Shown: positions 1 through 10,454, counted from the stretch's first letter. The stretch is DNA of 64,000 nucleotides from Parvularcula sp964556115 (GCA_964556115.1 CAZKVC010000010.1:1-64000), one strand, 5' to 3'. Notes: generated by a model from the sequence alone, not told the origin. Made by a program: numbers and translations.

Positions 1-820
1 TGGAAAGGTCGTCGTAGACGATCACGGCGTGCATGCCGTTGTCGCGGAAGAACTCGCCCATGGCGCAGCCCGCGAAGGGCGCGAGATACTGAAGCGGCGC
101 CGGGTCGGAGGCGGTGGCGGCGACGACGATGGTGTATTCGAGAGCGCCGTTGTCCTGCAGCGTCTTGACGATCTGGGCGACGGTCGAGCGCTTCTGGCCG
201 ATGGCGACATAGATGCAGAAGAGCTTGCCCGAATCGTCGGCTGCGGCCTCGTTCGGCTCTTTCTGGTTCAGCATCGCATCGATGCAGATGGCGGTCTTGC
301 CGGTCTGACGGTCGCCGATGACCAGTTCGCGCTGACCCCGGCCGACGGGGATCATCGCGTCGATGGCCTTGATGCCGGTCTGGACGGGCTCGTGCACCGA
401 TTTGCGGGGCAGAATGCCCGGCGCCTTGACATCGACGAGGCGGCGCTCGGTCGATTCGATTGGGCCCTTGCCGTCGAGCGGGTTGCCGAGGGGGTCGACC
501 ACCCGGCCAAGAAGGCCCTTGCCGACAGGGACGTCGACGATCGCCTCGGTCCGCTTGACCGTCTGGCCTTCGGCGATGCCCGAGTCGCTGCCGAAGATCA
601 CGACACCCACATTGTCCTCTTCGAGGTTCAGCGCCATGCCTTTGATGCCGCCCTCGAACTCGACCATCTCGCCCGCACGGACATTGTCGAGACCGTAGAC
701 ACGGGCGATCCCGTCACCCACGGAGAGCACCTGGCCGATCTCGGAAACCTCGGCGTCGCGGCCGAAATCCTTGATCTGGTTCTTCAGGATGGAGCTGATT
801 TCCGACGCGTTGAGTTCCAT
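1..820 (-). CDS. atpA: ATP synthase F1 subunit alpha (N-terminal 273 residues; truncated by window edge)
   Basis: Nucleotide-binding, mostly regulatory subunit of the F1 catalytic head of F-type ATP synthase, at the cytoplasmic face of the inner membrane. The minus-strand frame is open from an ATG at 820 to the window edge. It begins MELNASEISS, typical of alpha subunits. The P-loop GDRQTGKT falls near residues 169-176, the usual place, and the last visible residues match the conserved GEFFRDNGMHAVIVYDDLS region. The atpH stop TAA directly abuts the start codon, so the two are cotranscribed and probably translationally coupled. The C-terminal half lies outside the window. Confidence 0.97.
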   Translation of the reverse strand, partial: MELNASEISSILKNQIKDFGRDAEVSEIGQVLSVGDGIARVYGLDNVRAGEMVEFEGGIKGMALNLEEDNVGVVIFGSDSGIAEGQTVKRTEAIVDVPVGKGLLGRVVDPLGNPLDGKGPIESTERRLVDVKAPGILPRKSVHEPVQTGIKAIDAMIPVGRGQRELVIGDRQTGKTAICIDAMLNQKEPNEAAADDSGKLFCIYVAIGQKRSTVAQIVKTLQDNGALEYTIVVAATASDPAPLQYLAPFAGCAMGEFFRDNGMHAVIVYDDLS

Positions 821-1369
821 TTACGCCTCTTTCAGTCGGGCGCGCATCCGCGCCAGTTTGGTTTTGAGCGATGAGTCGATCATCCGGCTGCCGATCTTGA
901 CGATCAGCCCTCCGAGAAGATCGGGGTCAGTGCGGGTGTCGAGGGTCACATCCTTGCCGATGGAGGCGCGGATCTGGGTTTTCAGCTCGGTGAGCTGATC
1001 CTCGGTCAGGGGATGGGCGGAAACCACCTCGGCCGCTACCTCGCCGCGGTCTTCGGCGGCGATGCGCTTGAAGGTGGTGATGACCTGCGGAAGAACGCCG
1101 AGGCGGCCATTCCGGGCAAGGAGGCGCCCGAAGTTCTGGGTCAGCGTATCGGCCTTGCCGCCTTCGAGGATGGCGGCGATGCCGGCCTGCTTCTGCTCGG
1201 AGGAAAGGGCCGGGCTTTGAACGAGGCGCCGGAAATCGTCGCTCTCGCCATAGGCTGCCTTCAGACTGTCGAGGTCGGCTTCGACCGTGTCGGCACGCCC
1301 CTCTTCCTTCGCCAGCTCGAAAAGCGCGCTGGCGTAGCGTTCAGCGATTTCAGACCGTGAATCGGCCAT
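821..1369 (-). CDS. atpH: ATP synthase F1 subunit delta
   Basis: Subunit delta (OSCP equivalent) joins the F1 head to the peripheral stalk of ATP synthase. The 182-residue product begins MADSRSEIAERYASALFELA, the conserved N-terminal helix of the OSCP/delta family, and ends in the family's characteristic C-terminal region (DPDLLGGLIVKIGSRMIDSS). An ATG at 1369 is preceded by a purine-rich GAGAGAAGAG. The reading frame stays open upstream to 1549, but that extension has no family resemblance. It is first in the visible atpHA order, as in alphaproteobacterial operons where the Fo genes lie elsewhere. Upstream, 1370-1651 holds no gene I can support and presumably carries the operon promoter. Confidence 0.96.
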   Translation of the reverse strand: MADSRSEIAERYASALFELAKEEGRADTVEADLDSLKAAYGESDDFRRLVQSPALSSEQKQAGIAAILEGGKADTLTQNFGRLLARNGRLGVLPQVITTFKRIAAEDRGEVAAEVVSAHPLTEDQLTELKTQIRASIGKDVTLDTRTDPDLLGGLIVKIGSRMIDSSLKTKLARMRARLKEA

Positions 1370-1651
1370 ATTCTCTTCTCTCTCCGTCGCGGGGTGCCGC
1401 TGCCAGGAACAAGGTGTCAGGCGGACGGCGGCGGATGCGAAGTGACCATGTCGATCAGGGCCGCTCCGCTGGGCGCGGGGCGCGCTAGCACGCGTTTTTG
1501 AGGGGCGCAATGTGTCAGTGGCGATCTCTTGGAATGGGCTCTCCGGCAAGCCGAGGAAGGGTTCACCGCAGCGCCGTCACGCTGACGGGCGAGGGCGTTT
1601 CAACGGCGTCCCCAAGCTGAAGAGGCCCTTCCGCAGTTTCAGCTGCGCCCT

Positions 1652-3268
1652 CTAGTCGGATGTCGCCGACGAGGCGAGACGGCCCCTGATGATGTCGGCG
1701 GCCCTCTCGGCGATCATGATGGTGGGCGCATTGGTGTTCCCGCCGACGATCTTCGGCATCACCGAGGCGTCGATGACGCGAAGGCCTTTTACGCCGCGCA
1801 CTTTCAGATCGGGCGTCACCACGGCACCCTCATCGCTTCCCATGCGGCAGGTGGAGGTGGGATGATAGACGGTCTCCGCCGTCGCCTTGATGAGGGCATC
1901 GATCTCTTCGTCGCTCTCCCCTCCCCGTTGCGCCTCGCGCGGGTGGGGGGCGTGCTTCTTGAGGGCCGGGGCTTCCGCCAGCCTCTGGCAGAGCCGGTAG
2001 CCTTCCCGCATGCGGCTGAGGTCGCCAGGCGCCGAGAGATAGTTCGGGTCGATGAGCGGGGCATCTTCGGGGTCGGGTGATGCCAGCCTGATCTCGCCGC
2101 GGCTTTCGGGATAGAGAAGGCAGGCATGGAAGGTGAACCCGTGACCGGGGATCTGCTTTCTTCCGTGATCGACGAGGATCGAGGGCAGGAAGTGAAGCTG
2201 AAGGTCCGGACGCGGCTGATCGGGCCTGGACCGGACGAAGCCGCCCCCTTCGGCGATGTTCGACGTCAGCAGCCCTTCCCGCTTCGAGAAATATCTCCAG
2301 GGCTCAGCGAGCGAGCGTGCGGCAAAACGCAAGGAGAGACCGTAGCTCTGATGGCTTTCGGTCTTGTAGGTAAGGTGCGCGTCGAGATGGTCCTGGAGGT
2401 TTTGTCCGACCTCGGACCGGTCGGCGACCACCGGGATGCCGTGGCTTGCGAGATGCTCCGCCGGGCCGATGCCGGAGACCATGAGAAGCTGGGGCGAGCC
2501 GATCGCGCCCGCGCAAAGGAGGATCTCGCCGGGCGTGGTGACGGTCTCCACTTCGCCTGCGCGAACATATTCGACGCCGCTGGCGCGCGCGTTCTCGAAG
2601 ATGAGGCGCTGGACCTTCGCGCCGGTGATGATCTCGAGATTGCTCCGTTGGCGCACGTCTTCGCAAAGGTAACCTTTCGCCGCCGAACAGCGCTGGCCTC
2701 CGCGCTGGGTGACCTGATAGAGACCGAGCCCCTCACGCTCGGGAGTGTTGAAGTCACGGATATGGGGGATCTGAAGCTCTTCGCCCGCTTCGATGTAGTC
2801 GCGGGTGAGGGGGTTGACGTAGCGCAGGTCCGAAACCCCCATCGGGCCGCCTTCGCCGTGCCATTCGTCGGCGCCGCGCTCGTTGTCCTCTGCCTTCCTG
2901 AAATAGGGAAGGCAAGCCTGCCAGTCCCAGCCCGTCGCCCCCTCTTCCGCCCAGCCGTCATAATCGGCCGCGTCGCCGCGGATATAGCACATCGCATTGA
3001 CCGAGCTCGACCCGCCAAGGGTCCGGCCGCGGGGCCAGTAGAGCGTTCTGCCGCCAAGGTGCTCTTGGGGCACGGTGTCGTAGCCCTGCACGATGTCCGG
3101 CATCCGCGCCATCATCACAAGGCCAAAGGGGATATGGATCGCGGGGCTCTTGTCGGGGGGGCCGGCTTCCAGCAGGGTGACGCGGGTCTTCGGGTCCTCG
3201 GTCAGGCGGCTCGCGAGGACAGCGCCCGCCGAGCCGCCGCCAATAACGATATAGTCCGGTTGCGCCAT
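1652..3268 (-). CDS. GMC-family FAD-dependent oxidoreductase (choline/alcohol dehydrogenase type)
   Basis: Flavoprotein of the glucose-methanol-choline family, oxidising an alcohol such as choline or a long-chain or aliphatic alcohol; the substrate cannot be told from sequence. The 538 residues start with the FAD-binding beta-alpha-beta motif IGGGSAGAVLASRL near residue 8. They contain the GMC signature region PRGRTLGGSSSVNAM and end with the catalytic His region YHPTSTCRMG and the GGNTNAPT segment. Length is normal for BetA-like enzymes. A GGGGGAAGGG ribosome site lies just before the ATG, so the start is firm. Its start codon overlaps, on the opposite strand, that of the ZntB-like gene. No betB or betI lies beside it, so a general alcohol dehydrogenase is as likely as choline dehydrogenase. 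Confidence 0.92.
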   Translation of the reverse strand: MAQPDYIVIGGGSAGAVLASRLTEDPKTRVTLLEAGPPDKSPAIHIPFGLVMMARMPDIVQGYDTVPQEHLGGRTLYWPRGRTLGGSSSVNAMCYIRGDAADYDGWAEEGATGWDWQACLPYFRKAEDNERGADEWHGEGGPMGVSDLRYVNPLTRDYIEAGEELQIPHIRDFNTPEREGLGLYQVTQRGGQRCSAAKGYLCEDVRQRSNLEIITGAKVQRLIFENARASGVEYVRAGEVETVTTPGEILLCAGAIGSPQLLMVSGIGPAEHLASHGIPVVADRSEVGQNLQDHLDAHLTYKTESHQSYGLSLRFAARSLAEPWRYFSKREGLLTSNIAEGGGFVRSRPDQPRPDLQLHFLPSILVDHGRKQIPGHGFTFHACLLYPESRGEIRLASPDPEDAPLIDPNYLSAPGDLSRMREGYRLCQRLAEAPALKKHAPHPREAQRGGESDEEIDALIKATAETVYHPTSTCRMGSDEGAVVTPDLKVRGVKGLRVIDASVMPKIVGGNTNAPTIMIAERAADIIRGRLASSATSD

Positions 3269-4301
3269 GACCCTTCCCCCTCATCCGACAGAACCGCCAG
3301 AGTATTCGCCGGAGAGCGGCACGGCGCAACTTCGGATAGCGGTGGACGGCCTGATCGACGGGTTCGCTGTCAGCGCGGATGGCACCATCACCCCCCTTGA
3401 GGATGCGGCCTCCGCCGAGATCCCGAAAGACGGTTTCGTCTGGCTGCACTTCTCTCTCGACCATTCGGCGGAGGTGATCAGGAACGGCCTCGGCCTTGAC
3501 CCGATGGTGAGCCGGTCGCTTCTGGCGCCGGAGACGAGGCCGCGCTGCGGCCATCTTGGCCACGGCGTCATGCTCAACCTGCGCGGAGTGAATCTCAACT
3601 CGGGCGAGAGCCCTGAGGACATGCTGTCCTTGCGCTGCTGGCTCCAGCCGGGAAGGCTCATCACCGTACGGAAGAGAAGGAGCGTTGCGGTCGAAGGCCT
3701 GCGTGAGCGTTATCAGCGCGGAGAGGCCCATGATGGCCCGGGCGGGCTTCTGACCGAGATCATCACCCGCCTGATCGACCTCATCGATCCTGTTGCGGAC
3801 GGGCTGGCGGACGGTCTCGACCCGCTCGAAGCGCGGGCGGCGCGGCACGGCGACGATGATGCCCTTCGCGACACCATTTCAGCGATGCGGCACGACGCCG
3901 TGATTTACCGGCGCTATATCGGACCCATGCGCGATGCGCTTCTCAAGCTGTCGAGCCGCCCGGTCCCGAGCCTTTCCGAACGGGACCTCGTCGCCATCCA
4001 GGAAGAGGCCGACAGGGCAACACGGATCGTCGAAGAGCTCGACATCTCCATCGAGCGCGCTTCGGTGATCGTCGATCAGATGGCCGCCGCCCGCTCCGAA
4101 CGGATGAACAGGAACATGATGGTGCTGTCGGTCGTCAGCTTCATCTTCCTGCCGCTCTCTTTCCTGACCGGGCTGCTTGGCATCAATGTCGGCGGCATCC
4201 CGGGGGCCGGCACGCCCCACGCTTTCGCTATTGTCCTGACGATCTGCATCGTTCTTGGCGGCGCGGCAGGCTTTTATTTCAAGGCCCGCGACTGGATCTG
4301 A
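3267..4301 (+). CDS. zntB: ZntB/CorA-like divalent cation transporter
   Basis: Inner-membrane pentameric transporter of the CorA superfamily, ZntB branch, expected to move zinc. The product has a long cytoplasmic, helix-rich N-terminal part and two C-terminal transmembrane helices (about residues 283-305 and 318-338). Between them is GINVGGIPG, where classical CorA has GMN; this GIN motif is the ZntB hallmark. The ATG at 3267 overlaps the opposite-strand start of the GMC gene and has no ribosome site, so an in-frame GTG at 3342 (VDGLIDGFAV) is a plausible alternative giving about 319 residues. The LOV sensor follows 94 bases downstream. Confidence 0.87.
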   Translation: MTLPPHPTEPPEYSPESGTAQLRIAVDGLIDGFAVSADGTITPLEDAASAEIPKDGFVWLHFSLDHSAEVIRNGLGLDPMVSRSLLAPETRPRCGHLGHGVMLNLRGVNLNSGESPEDMLSLRCWLQPGRLITVRKRRSVAVEGLRERYQRGEAHDGPGGLLTEIITRLIDLIDPVADGLADGLDPLEARAARHGDDDALRDTISAMRHDAVIYRRYIGPMRDALLKLSSRPVPSLSERDLVAIQEEADRATRIVEELDISIERASVIVDQMAAARSERMNRNMMVLSVVSFIFLPLSFLTGLLGINVGGIPGAGTPHAFAIVLTICIVLGGAAGFYFKARDWI

Positions 4302-4395
4302 CCGGGGCCGCACCTCACGTAAGCGTGAAAGCCGGGCGGCCTTGCGTTGCTGTAACCTCTGTTGGAGGCGCGTTTTTTTGCCGCTACCCTGGAGC

Positions 4396-5796
4396 ATGGC
4401 TGCGCTTCCTTCCTTCTCCCCTCCGCCGTTCATGCTGCGCGGAATGGTCGACCAGAGCCGCATGGCGATGATCGCTGTCGATCCGCATCAGGACGACCAG
4501 CCGATCGTTTTCGCCAACGAGGCCTTCCTGACGCTCACCGGCTATCCGGAGGAAGAGGTCCTCGGGCGCAACTGCCGTTTTCTTCAGGGTACGGATACAG
4601 ACCCTGAAGCCATCGAAGCGATCCGCGAGATCATCAGGGCACGGGCCTTCGGGCAGGTCGAGATCCTGAATTACAAGCGCGACGGCACGCCGTTCTGGAA
4701 CGCGCTTCACGTCAGCCCTATCTTCAGTGAGGCGGGTGAGCTTGCCTATTTCTTCGGCTCGCAATGGGATGTCAGCGAGAAACGCCGGGCGATTGATGCG
4801 GTGGAAGGCAAGGCGCGCCTTTCCGACCCGGACCTGCAGCGCGCGATCGACCGCAACCGGGAACTCGAATTCGCGTTCAACCAGATCAGCGACAGCGTTC
4901 TGATGACGGAATATGCGCCGCTGGGCGAGCCGGGTCCGAAGATCACCTGGGTGAACAACGGCTTCGAGCGGATGACGGGTTACAGCGCCGATGAAGTGAT
5001 AGGCCAGACCCCCCGCATCCTTCAGGGCCCTGAGACGAGCCGGGAAGAAATCGAAAAACTGCGGTCGTCCCTTCAGAAGGGCAAAGGCCACGACCGTGCA
5101 CAGACGGTCAATTACCGGAAGGATGGCACGCCCTTCATCATCGAATGGTCAGTCTCGCCGATCCACGATCCCGACGGCAAACCCCTGTCGTGGCTGGCCG
5201 TCCAGCGGGACGTCACCTCCCGGATGGAAGCGGAAGAGGAGCGTGGCCGGTTGATCGCCGAGCTGGATCACCGGGTCCGCAACCTCTTTTCCACGGTGCA
5301 GGTTCTGGTTCGAGGCGCCGAGGATGGCGATGGCAGCGCCGATGCCTTGCGGCGGCGCATTCTCTATCAGCTCGAAGCCCTGAACGCGGCGCATGGCGCG
5401 GTCTTCCAGAATACCCAGCACCAGCCCCCAATGTCGGAGATCGTCGAGGCCGTGCTCGCCCCTTTCGATCCTGACCGAACAAAGGTCAGGCGCGAAGGCG
5501 ACGAGGGACGGTTCGAAGCGAAGCAGGCGATCAATGTCGCGATCGTGGTCTACGAGCTCGCCCGCCTCTCCTCCGAAGCCGGAGCGATCAGAACCGGCGC
5601 TCCAGCTGCGGTCACCTGGAAGCAGGAGGGCGATGAGCTTCGCATGACGTGGAGCGAGGATGCCGCGCCGCCCGATGAAGGCCGGTTCGGCTTCAGCCTC
5701 GTGCGGAGCTTCGTGCGGAGCTCACGCTGGGACGAAGCCGGCATCGATGTCGGCGACGACCGTTTCACCGTAAGGCTCAGCCTGCGGGCCGCCTGA
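4396..5796 (+). CDS. LOV-PAS sensor protein with HWE-type kinase region lacking the N-box asparagine
   Basis: Probable blue-light sensor. With the ATG at 4396 it has 466 residues. Residues ~15-140 form a LOV domain whose GRNCRFLQG motif supplies the flavin-adduct cysteine (Cys60). Residues ~150-275 form a second PAS domain with a LOV-like motif GQTPRILQG that lacks the cysteine. Then comes an HWE/HisKA_2-like dimerisation segment LDHRVRNLFSTVQ with His292. The ATPase region keeps a WxE motif (WSED) and a glycine-rich GRFGFSLV. At the N-box, where family members read HELATNAAKYGAL, this protein reads YELARLSSEAGAI, with Leu391 where the Mg-ATP-binding Asn should be. Kinase activity is therefore doubtful. 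The frame is open from 4255; ATGs at 4432 and 4444 are other possible starts. It runs tail-to-tail with mgtC. Confidence 0.88.
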   Translation: MAALPSFSPPPFMLRGMVDQSRMAMIAVDPHQDDQPIVFANEAFLTLTGYPEEEVLGRNCRFLQGTDTDPEAIEAIREIIRARAFGQVEILNYKRDGTPFWNALHVSPIFSEAGELAYFFGSQWDVSEKRRAIDAVEGKARLSDPDLQRAIDRNRELEFAFNQISDSVLMTEYAPLGEPGPKITWVNNGFERMTGYSADEVIGQTPRILQGPETSREEIEKLRSSLQKGKGHDRAQTVNYRKDGTPFIIEWSVSPIHDPDGKPLSWLAVQRDVTSRMEAEEERGRLIAELDHRVRNLFSTVQVLVRGAEDGDGSADALRRRILYQLEALNAAHGAVFQNTQHQPPMSEIVEAVLAPFDPDRTKVRREGDEGRFEAKQAINVAIVVYELARLSSEAGAIRTGAPAAVTWKQEGDELRMTWSEDAAPPDEGRFGFSLVRSFVRSSRWDEAGIDVGDDRFTVRLSLRAA

Positions 5797-5805
5797 GCGA
5801 AGCCT

Positions 5806-6261
5806 TCAGGACGAGAAGAAGCGCTCGACAAGCTTCGCCATTGCCAAGACGAGAAAGCCAATCGCTGCGGCAACCAGGGCAATACCGTAGAAGCCTGCCC
5901 CGGCAGTTGCGCCAAGCGCGCCGGCCACCCAGATCGCCGCACCTGTCGTCAGGCCACTGACTTCGCCGCGATGGCTGATGATGGTGCCGGCCGCGATGAA
6001 CGCCACGCCGCTCGTCACCGCTTCGACGATCCGCCCGGGGTCGAGGACGACCATGTCGTCCACCGTCCAGGCTGAAGCGAGTTCGGACATCATGATGGTG
6101 AAGAGGGCCGCCGCCAGCGCGACCAGCATGCAAGTCCTGAGGCCCGCCTGTTTGCCGCGTTTTTCGCGGTCGAAACCGATGGCGCCTCCGGCGAGGATTG
6201 CCACGAGAAGACGCACGGCGACCGTCACCAGACTCAGTTCTGAATCGGCTGCGCCCAACAT
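5806..6261 (-). CDS. MgtC/SapB family inner-membrane protein
   Basis: Small polytopic membrane protein of the MgtC/SapB family, linked elsewhere to magnesium limitation, acid or intracellular survival and modulation of F1Fo ATPase. The 151-residue product shows about five hydrophobic segments. It has the family motifs GGAIGFDREKRGKQAGLRT (residues ~25-43) and GVAFIAAGTII near the middle. The length lacks the soluble C-terminal domain of Salmonella MgtC, so it is the short SapB-like form. No convincing ribosome site is visible. A perfect inverted repeat ATGACC-AACG-GGTCAT (6265-6280) lies immediately upstream of the start. It ends 9 bases from the end of the convergent LOV-sensor gene. Confidence 0.9.
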   Translation of the reverse strand: MLGAADSELSLVTVAVRLLVAILAGGAIGFDREKRGKQAGLRTCMLVALAAALFTIMMSELASAWTVDDMVVLDPGRIVEAVTSGVAFIAAGTIISHRGEVSGLTTGAAIWVAGALGATAGAGFYGIALVAAAIGFLVLAMAKLVERFFSS

Positions 6262-6310
6262 GACATGACCAACGGGTCATGGCAGGCGCTGGTTCCATCG
6301 CCGAGGGGCG

Positions 6311-8113
<1,803 letters not shown>

Positions 8114-8201
8114 GCTTGCGCTAATAGGCGGGGCGAAGGGCGCCGTCCATGTGCCATGTTGCGGCCTTCGGGCCACAGGATGCGAAAGGCGGGCGAAGAC
8201 G

Positions 8202-8876
8202 ATGAAAGCTACGAAACTTGCGGCACTCGCCGCCCTTGCGCTCGGTTCCCTGCCCGCCGCTGCCGATGCCGGTGTGACCAGGGACGATGTCCGCCGGCTC
8301 ATGATGGCGCGCAGCATCATGCCGATCGCCGAGCAGCAGCCCGACGCCAATGTCAGTGTCATCCTCGGGGTTGCGGGAACCGGGATGCCCGTCGCCGTCA
8401 CCAGCATCGACTTCAACGCCGACGGCCCGGCCGAGCTTCTGCTCGTCATGACCATGCTGCCCGTGAACCAGCCGCTCGGCAGCGCGGCTCTCAACAATTT
8501 CAACAGCGAGACCGCCTCGAAGATCTTCTACAAGGACGGCCAGGCCGGGATGGCGCTTCCCATCATGGCCGCAGGTCCCGTGAGCGACGACACGGTAGGC
8601 TTCGGCTTCGACCTCTTTGGCGCCGAAACCGAGACCTTCCTTGCCGCGATCGGCCCCTTCACGGGGTCCGCGGTCAATGTTTCCCTCGGCAAGGCCGATC
8701 CCAAGCGGCTCGACGCAGGCCTGAGCCGCGCCGAAATCTCGGCCCGCGACAATGCCTACACTGCGAAGCTGAACGGTGGCCATATGGGCAGCTCGGCAGC
8801 CGGTGAAGGCGGCGATCACCAGGCCCTTTTCGACGAAGCCGCGGCCGCAGCCCGCCGCATCATGGGTCAGCGCTGA
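8202..8876 (+). CDS. Secreted protein of unknown function
   Basis: I do not recognise this family. The 224-residue product begins with a clear Sec signal peptide (MKATKLAALAALALGSLPAAADA, cleavage probably after ADA near residue 23). The mature part is Ala/Gly-rich without cysteines and carries several short hydrophobic stretches (for example VSVILGVAGTGMPVAV) but no obvious membrane helix; it is probably periplasmic or released. An alanine-rich helix lies near the C-terminus (QALFDEAAAAARRIMGQR). The ATG at 8202 is divergent from lepA. The much longer frame open from 7941 is antisense to lepA and should be ignored. The 3' end overlaps the convergent DoxX-like gene by 10 bases. Confidence 0.75.
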   Translation: MKATKLAALAALALGSLPAAADAGVTRDDVRRLMMARSIMPIAEQQPDANVSVILGVAGTGMPVAVTSIDFNADGPAELLLVMTMLPVNQPLGSAALNNFNSETASKIFYKDGQAGMALPIMAAGPVSDDTVGFGFDLFGAETETFLAAIGPFTGSAVNVSLGKADPKRLDAGLSRAEISARDNAYTAKLNGGHMGSSAAGEGGDHQALFDEAAAAARRIMGQR

Positions 8877-9235
8877 ACTTTCGGCATCACCGCAACCAAT
8901 AGGAAACCACCGGCTTGGGCAAGGCTCAGGAGGAACCGGCCCTGCATGGCGGCCGCCTCTGAGCCGAAGCTGTGCCAGAAAGGCTGGAAGGTGACGGCCA
9001 GCGTCACGAGCACGGCCGCGAGGACCGCCGCCAAAATCCGGTGGAGAGGCGCTCCGACAACGATCCAAACGCCCGTCAGGACCTCGGCGGCGAGGATGAA
9101 CGGGAAAGCTTTGGCGAATGGCGCCGAGGCTGCCGCTTCCTTCGCCGCGCCCCAGTCGAGCGCAGCCAGTAAGGCGGCCCCGAGAAACGGCGCGACGATC
9201 AACAAGCGTGCGGCAATGATGAAGACAGCCTGCAT
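8867..9235 (-). CDS. DoxX-like four-helix membrane protein
   Basis: Small inner-membrane protein of 122 residues with four hydrophobic helices (about residues 5-25, 42-62, 66-85 and 100-117) and a conserved-looking PF-KAFPFILAAEVLTGVWIV segment, as in the DoxX/DoxD-like superfamily. Members have been tied to quinone-linked redox or disulfide stress functions, but the role here is unknown. It stands between a secreted protein, whose end it overlaps by 10 bases, and a PHA-granule-type gene 75 bases upstream on the same strand. Family assignment rests on topology and general resemblance. Confidence 0.68.
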   Translation of the reverse strand: MQAVFIIAARLLIVAPFLGAALLAALDWGAAKEAAASAPFAKAFPFILAAEVLTGVWIVVGAPLHRILAAVLAAVLVTLAVTFQPFWHSFGSEAAAMQGRFLLSLAQAGGFLLVAVMPKVQR

Positions 9236-9310
9236 CGTAGAATTCCCCCCGGACCTGCTTCGTTGAGCCTAGCAGACGGAACGGGGGCCGTCACCGCGCC
9301 GTGAAAGCCG

Positions 9311-9628
9311 TCAGCGCTTGTCCTCGAGCATGACGCTGCCCTTCTTCTGAAGCTGGCCCGCCACCTTCTCGGCCATTCCGGCGAGGATGCCCGGCAGCCA
9401 GACGGTGATCCTGACATGCTGGGGGAAGAGCTCGATGGTGCCGTGCACCTTCTGCATCATGGCGCGGGCGTCGAAGTGCAGGGTTTCGCCTTCCCAGCGG
9501 CGGTTGACCTTGAGGGAGACCTTGCCGGCAAGGCCGGAGGTCAGTTCATCGAGGTTCTCGTCGATACGGCGCTTCAGCTCCTCGGGCTCTTTGTCGTGGT
9601 CGAGGGTCACGGTGACGGGTTTGGACAT
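9311..9628 (-). CDS. Polyhydroxyalkanoic acid system family protein
   Basis: Small cytoplasmic protein of the polyhydroxyalkanoic-acid-system family (PHA granule region type). The most likely start, ATG at 9628, gives 105 residues beginning MSKPVTVTLDHDKEPEELKR. The body shows the family's pattern: an N-terminal strand and helix, a central KVNRRWEGETLHFDARAM segment, then GTIELFPQHVRITVWLPG, and a C-terminal amphipathic helix. Upstream in-frame ATGs at 9637 and 9673 are possible, but none has a clear ribosome site. No PHA synthase or phasin gene lies in the window, so a direct role in granules is not shown by context. Confidence 0.72.
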   Translation of the reverse strand: MSKPVTVTLDHDKEPEELKRRIDENLDELTSGLAGKVSLKVNRRWEGETLHFDARAMMQKVHGTIELFPQHVRITVWLPGILAGMAEKVAGQLQKKGSVMLEDKR

Positions 9629-9784
9629 GGGAGGGCACATAGGGCCGCCGGCCCCCCGGTGCCACCACGGCAAGGCGAATTGCGCACTGCGAAAGCAACC
9701 GCTGCCGCGTGGACTACCCTAAACAGAATGTTAAAGTGTCGCGGCCGTAGCAGGACGGCAGCATCAGGTTCTTTGGGGGACACC

Positions 9785-10426
9785 ATGAAAAAGCTCATCA
9801 CCGCTGCGGCTGGCGCCGCGGCTCTCTTCGCAGGCATGGCGCACGCAGCCTTTGTCGATCTTTCCGGTTCGATCGCGACCAACAGCGGAGGCGGCGAGAC
9901 GATCGTCGCTACCGACAACTCGTCAGCAAACGGTCCGGTGGACATTTCGCTCGAAGCGGCATTGGTGTCCGGGACCTTCGCGAACCCGAACTTCACCTCC
10001 ACCGGTGGGCTCGTCGGTTATAGCAGCGGCATCGGTATCAATCGTGCGCTCGATTCGCACACGATCGACGGCAGGCTGGGCAACGACACGGTCGTGATCC
10101 GGGCGCGCCAGGGCGGTAGCTTCGTCGACATCCAGCTTCTCAGCCTTCAGTTCGCCTCCGTCGACAGCAATGACGAATTCACCCTCTGGGTCGATGGCGC
10201 GCTCAACACGCAGGACCAGAACATCTCGGCCCAGAACCCCGCGCTTCTCGGGGTCATCGGACCGGTCTTCCAGATCGCCGCGATCGAGAACAATGACGAC
10301 TTCAAACTTGCTGGCTTCACCTACAACCTCCTGCCCGACGTTCAGGAGGAAGTCCCGCTGCCCGGCGCGCTGCCGCTGATGGCAACCGTCCTCGGCGGAT
10401 TGGCGATGCGCCGCCGCAGGAAGTAA
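9785..10426 (+). CDS. Exported VPLPA-CTERM-like surface protein 1
   Basis: The 213-residue product has an N-terminal Sec signal peptide (MKKLITAAAGAAALFAGMAHAA) and a beta-rich, Gly/Asn/Ser-rich body. Its C-terminal sorting tail has VPLPGALPLMATVLGG followed by LAMRRRRK, that is a VPLP motif, one hydrophobic helix and an arginine cluster. This tripartite end is the mark of VPLPA/PEP-CTERM proteins, processed by an exosortase and usually linked to extracellular polysaccharide. No exosortase gene lies in the window. A GGGGGA ribosome site sits 4 bases before the ATG. A strong terminator follows, so it is probably monocistronic. A second such protein lies at 33449. Confidence 0.82.
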   Translation: MKKLITAAAGAAALFAGMAHAAFVDLSGSIATNSGGGETIVATDNSSANGPVDISLEAALVSGTFANPNFTSTGGLVGYSSGIGINRALDSHTIDGRLGNDTVVIRARQGGSFVDIQLLSLQFASVDSNDEFTLWVDGALNTQDQNISAQNPALLGVIGPVFQIAAIENNDDFKLAGFTYNLLPDVQEEVPLPGALPLMATVLGGLAMRRRRK

Positions 10427-10454
10427 GAGCAGCTTCGGCACTTGTGCTGTGAGG

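Noticed and set aside
1370..1651. Small gene or clear promoter upstream of atpH
   Set aside because: A CTGACA-like hexamer is visible on the minus strand, but no good -10 at proper spacing, and no frame with coding character.
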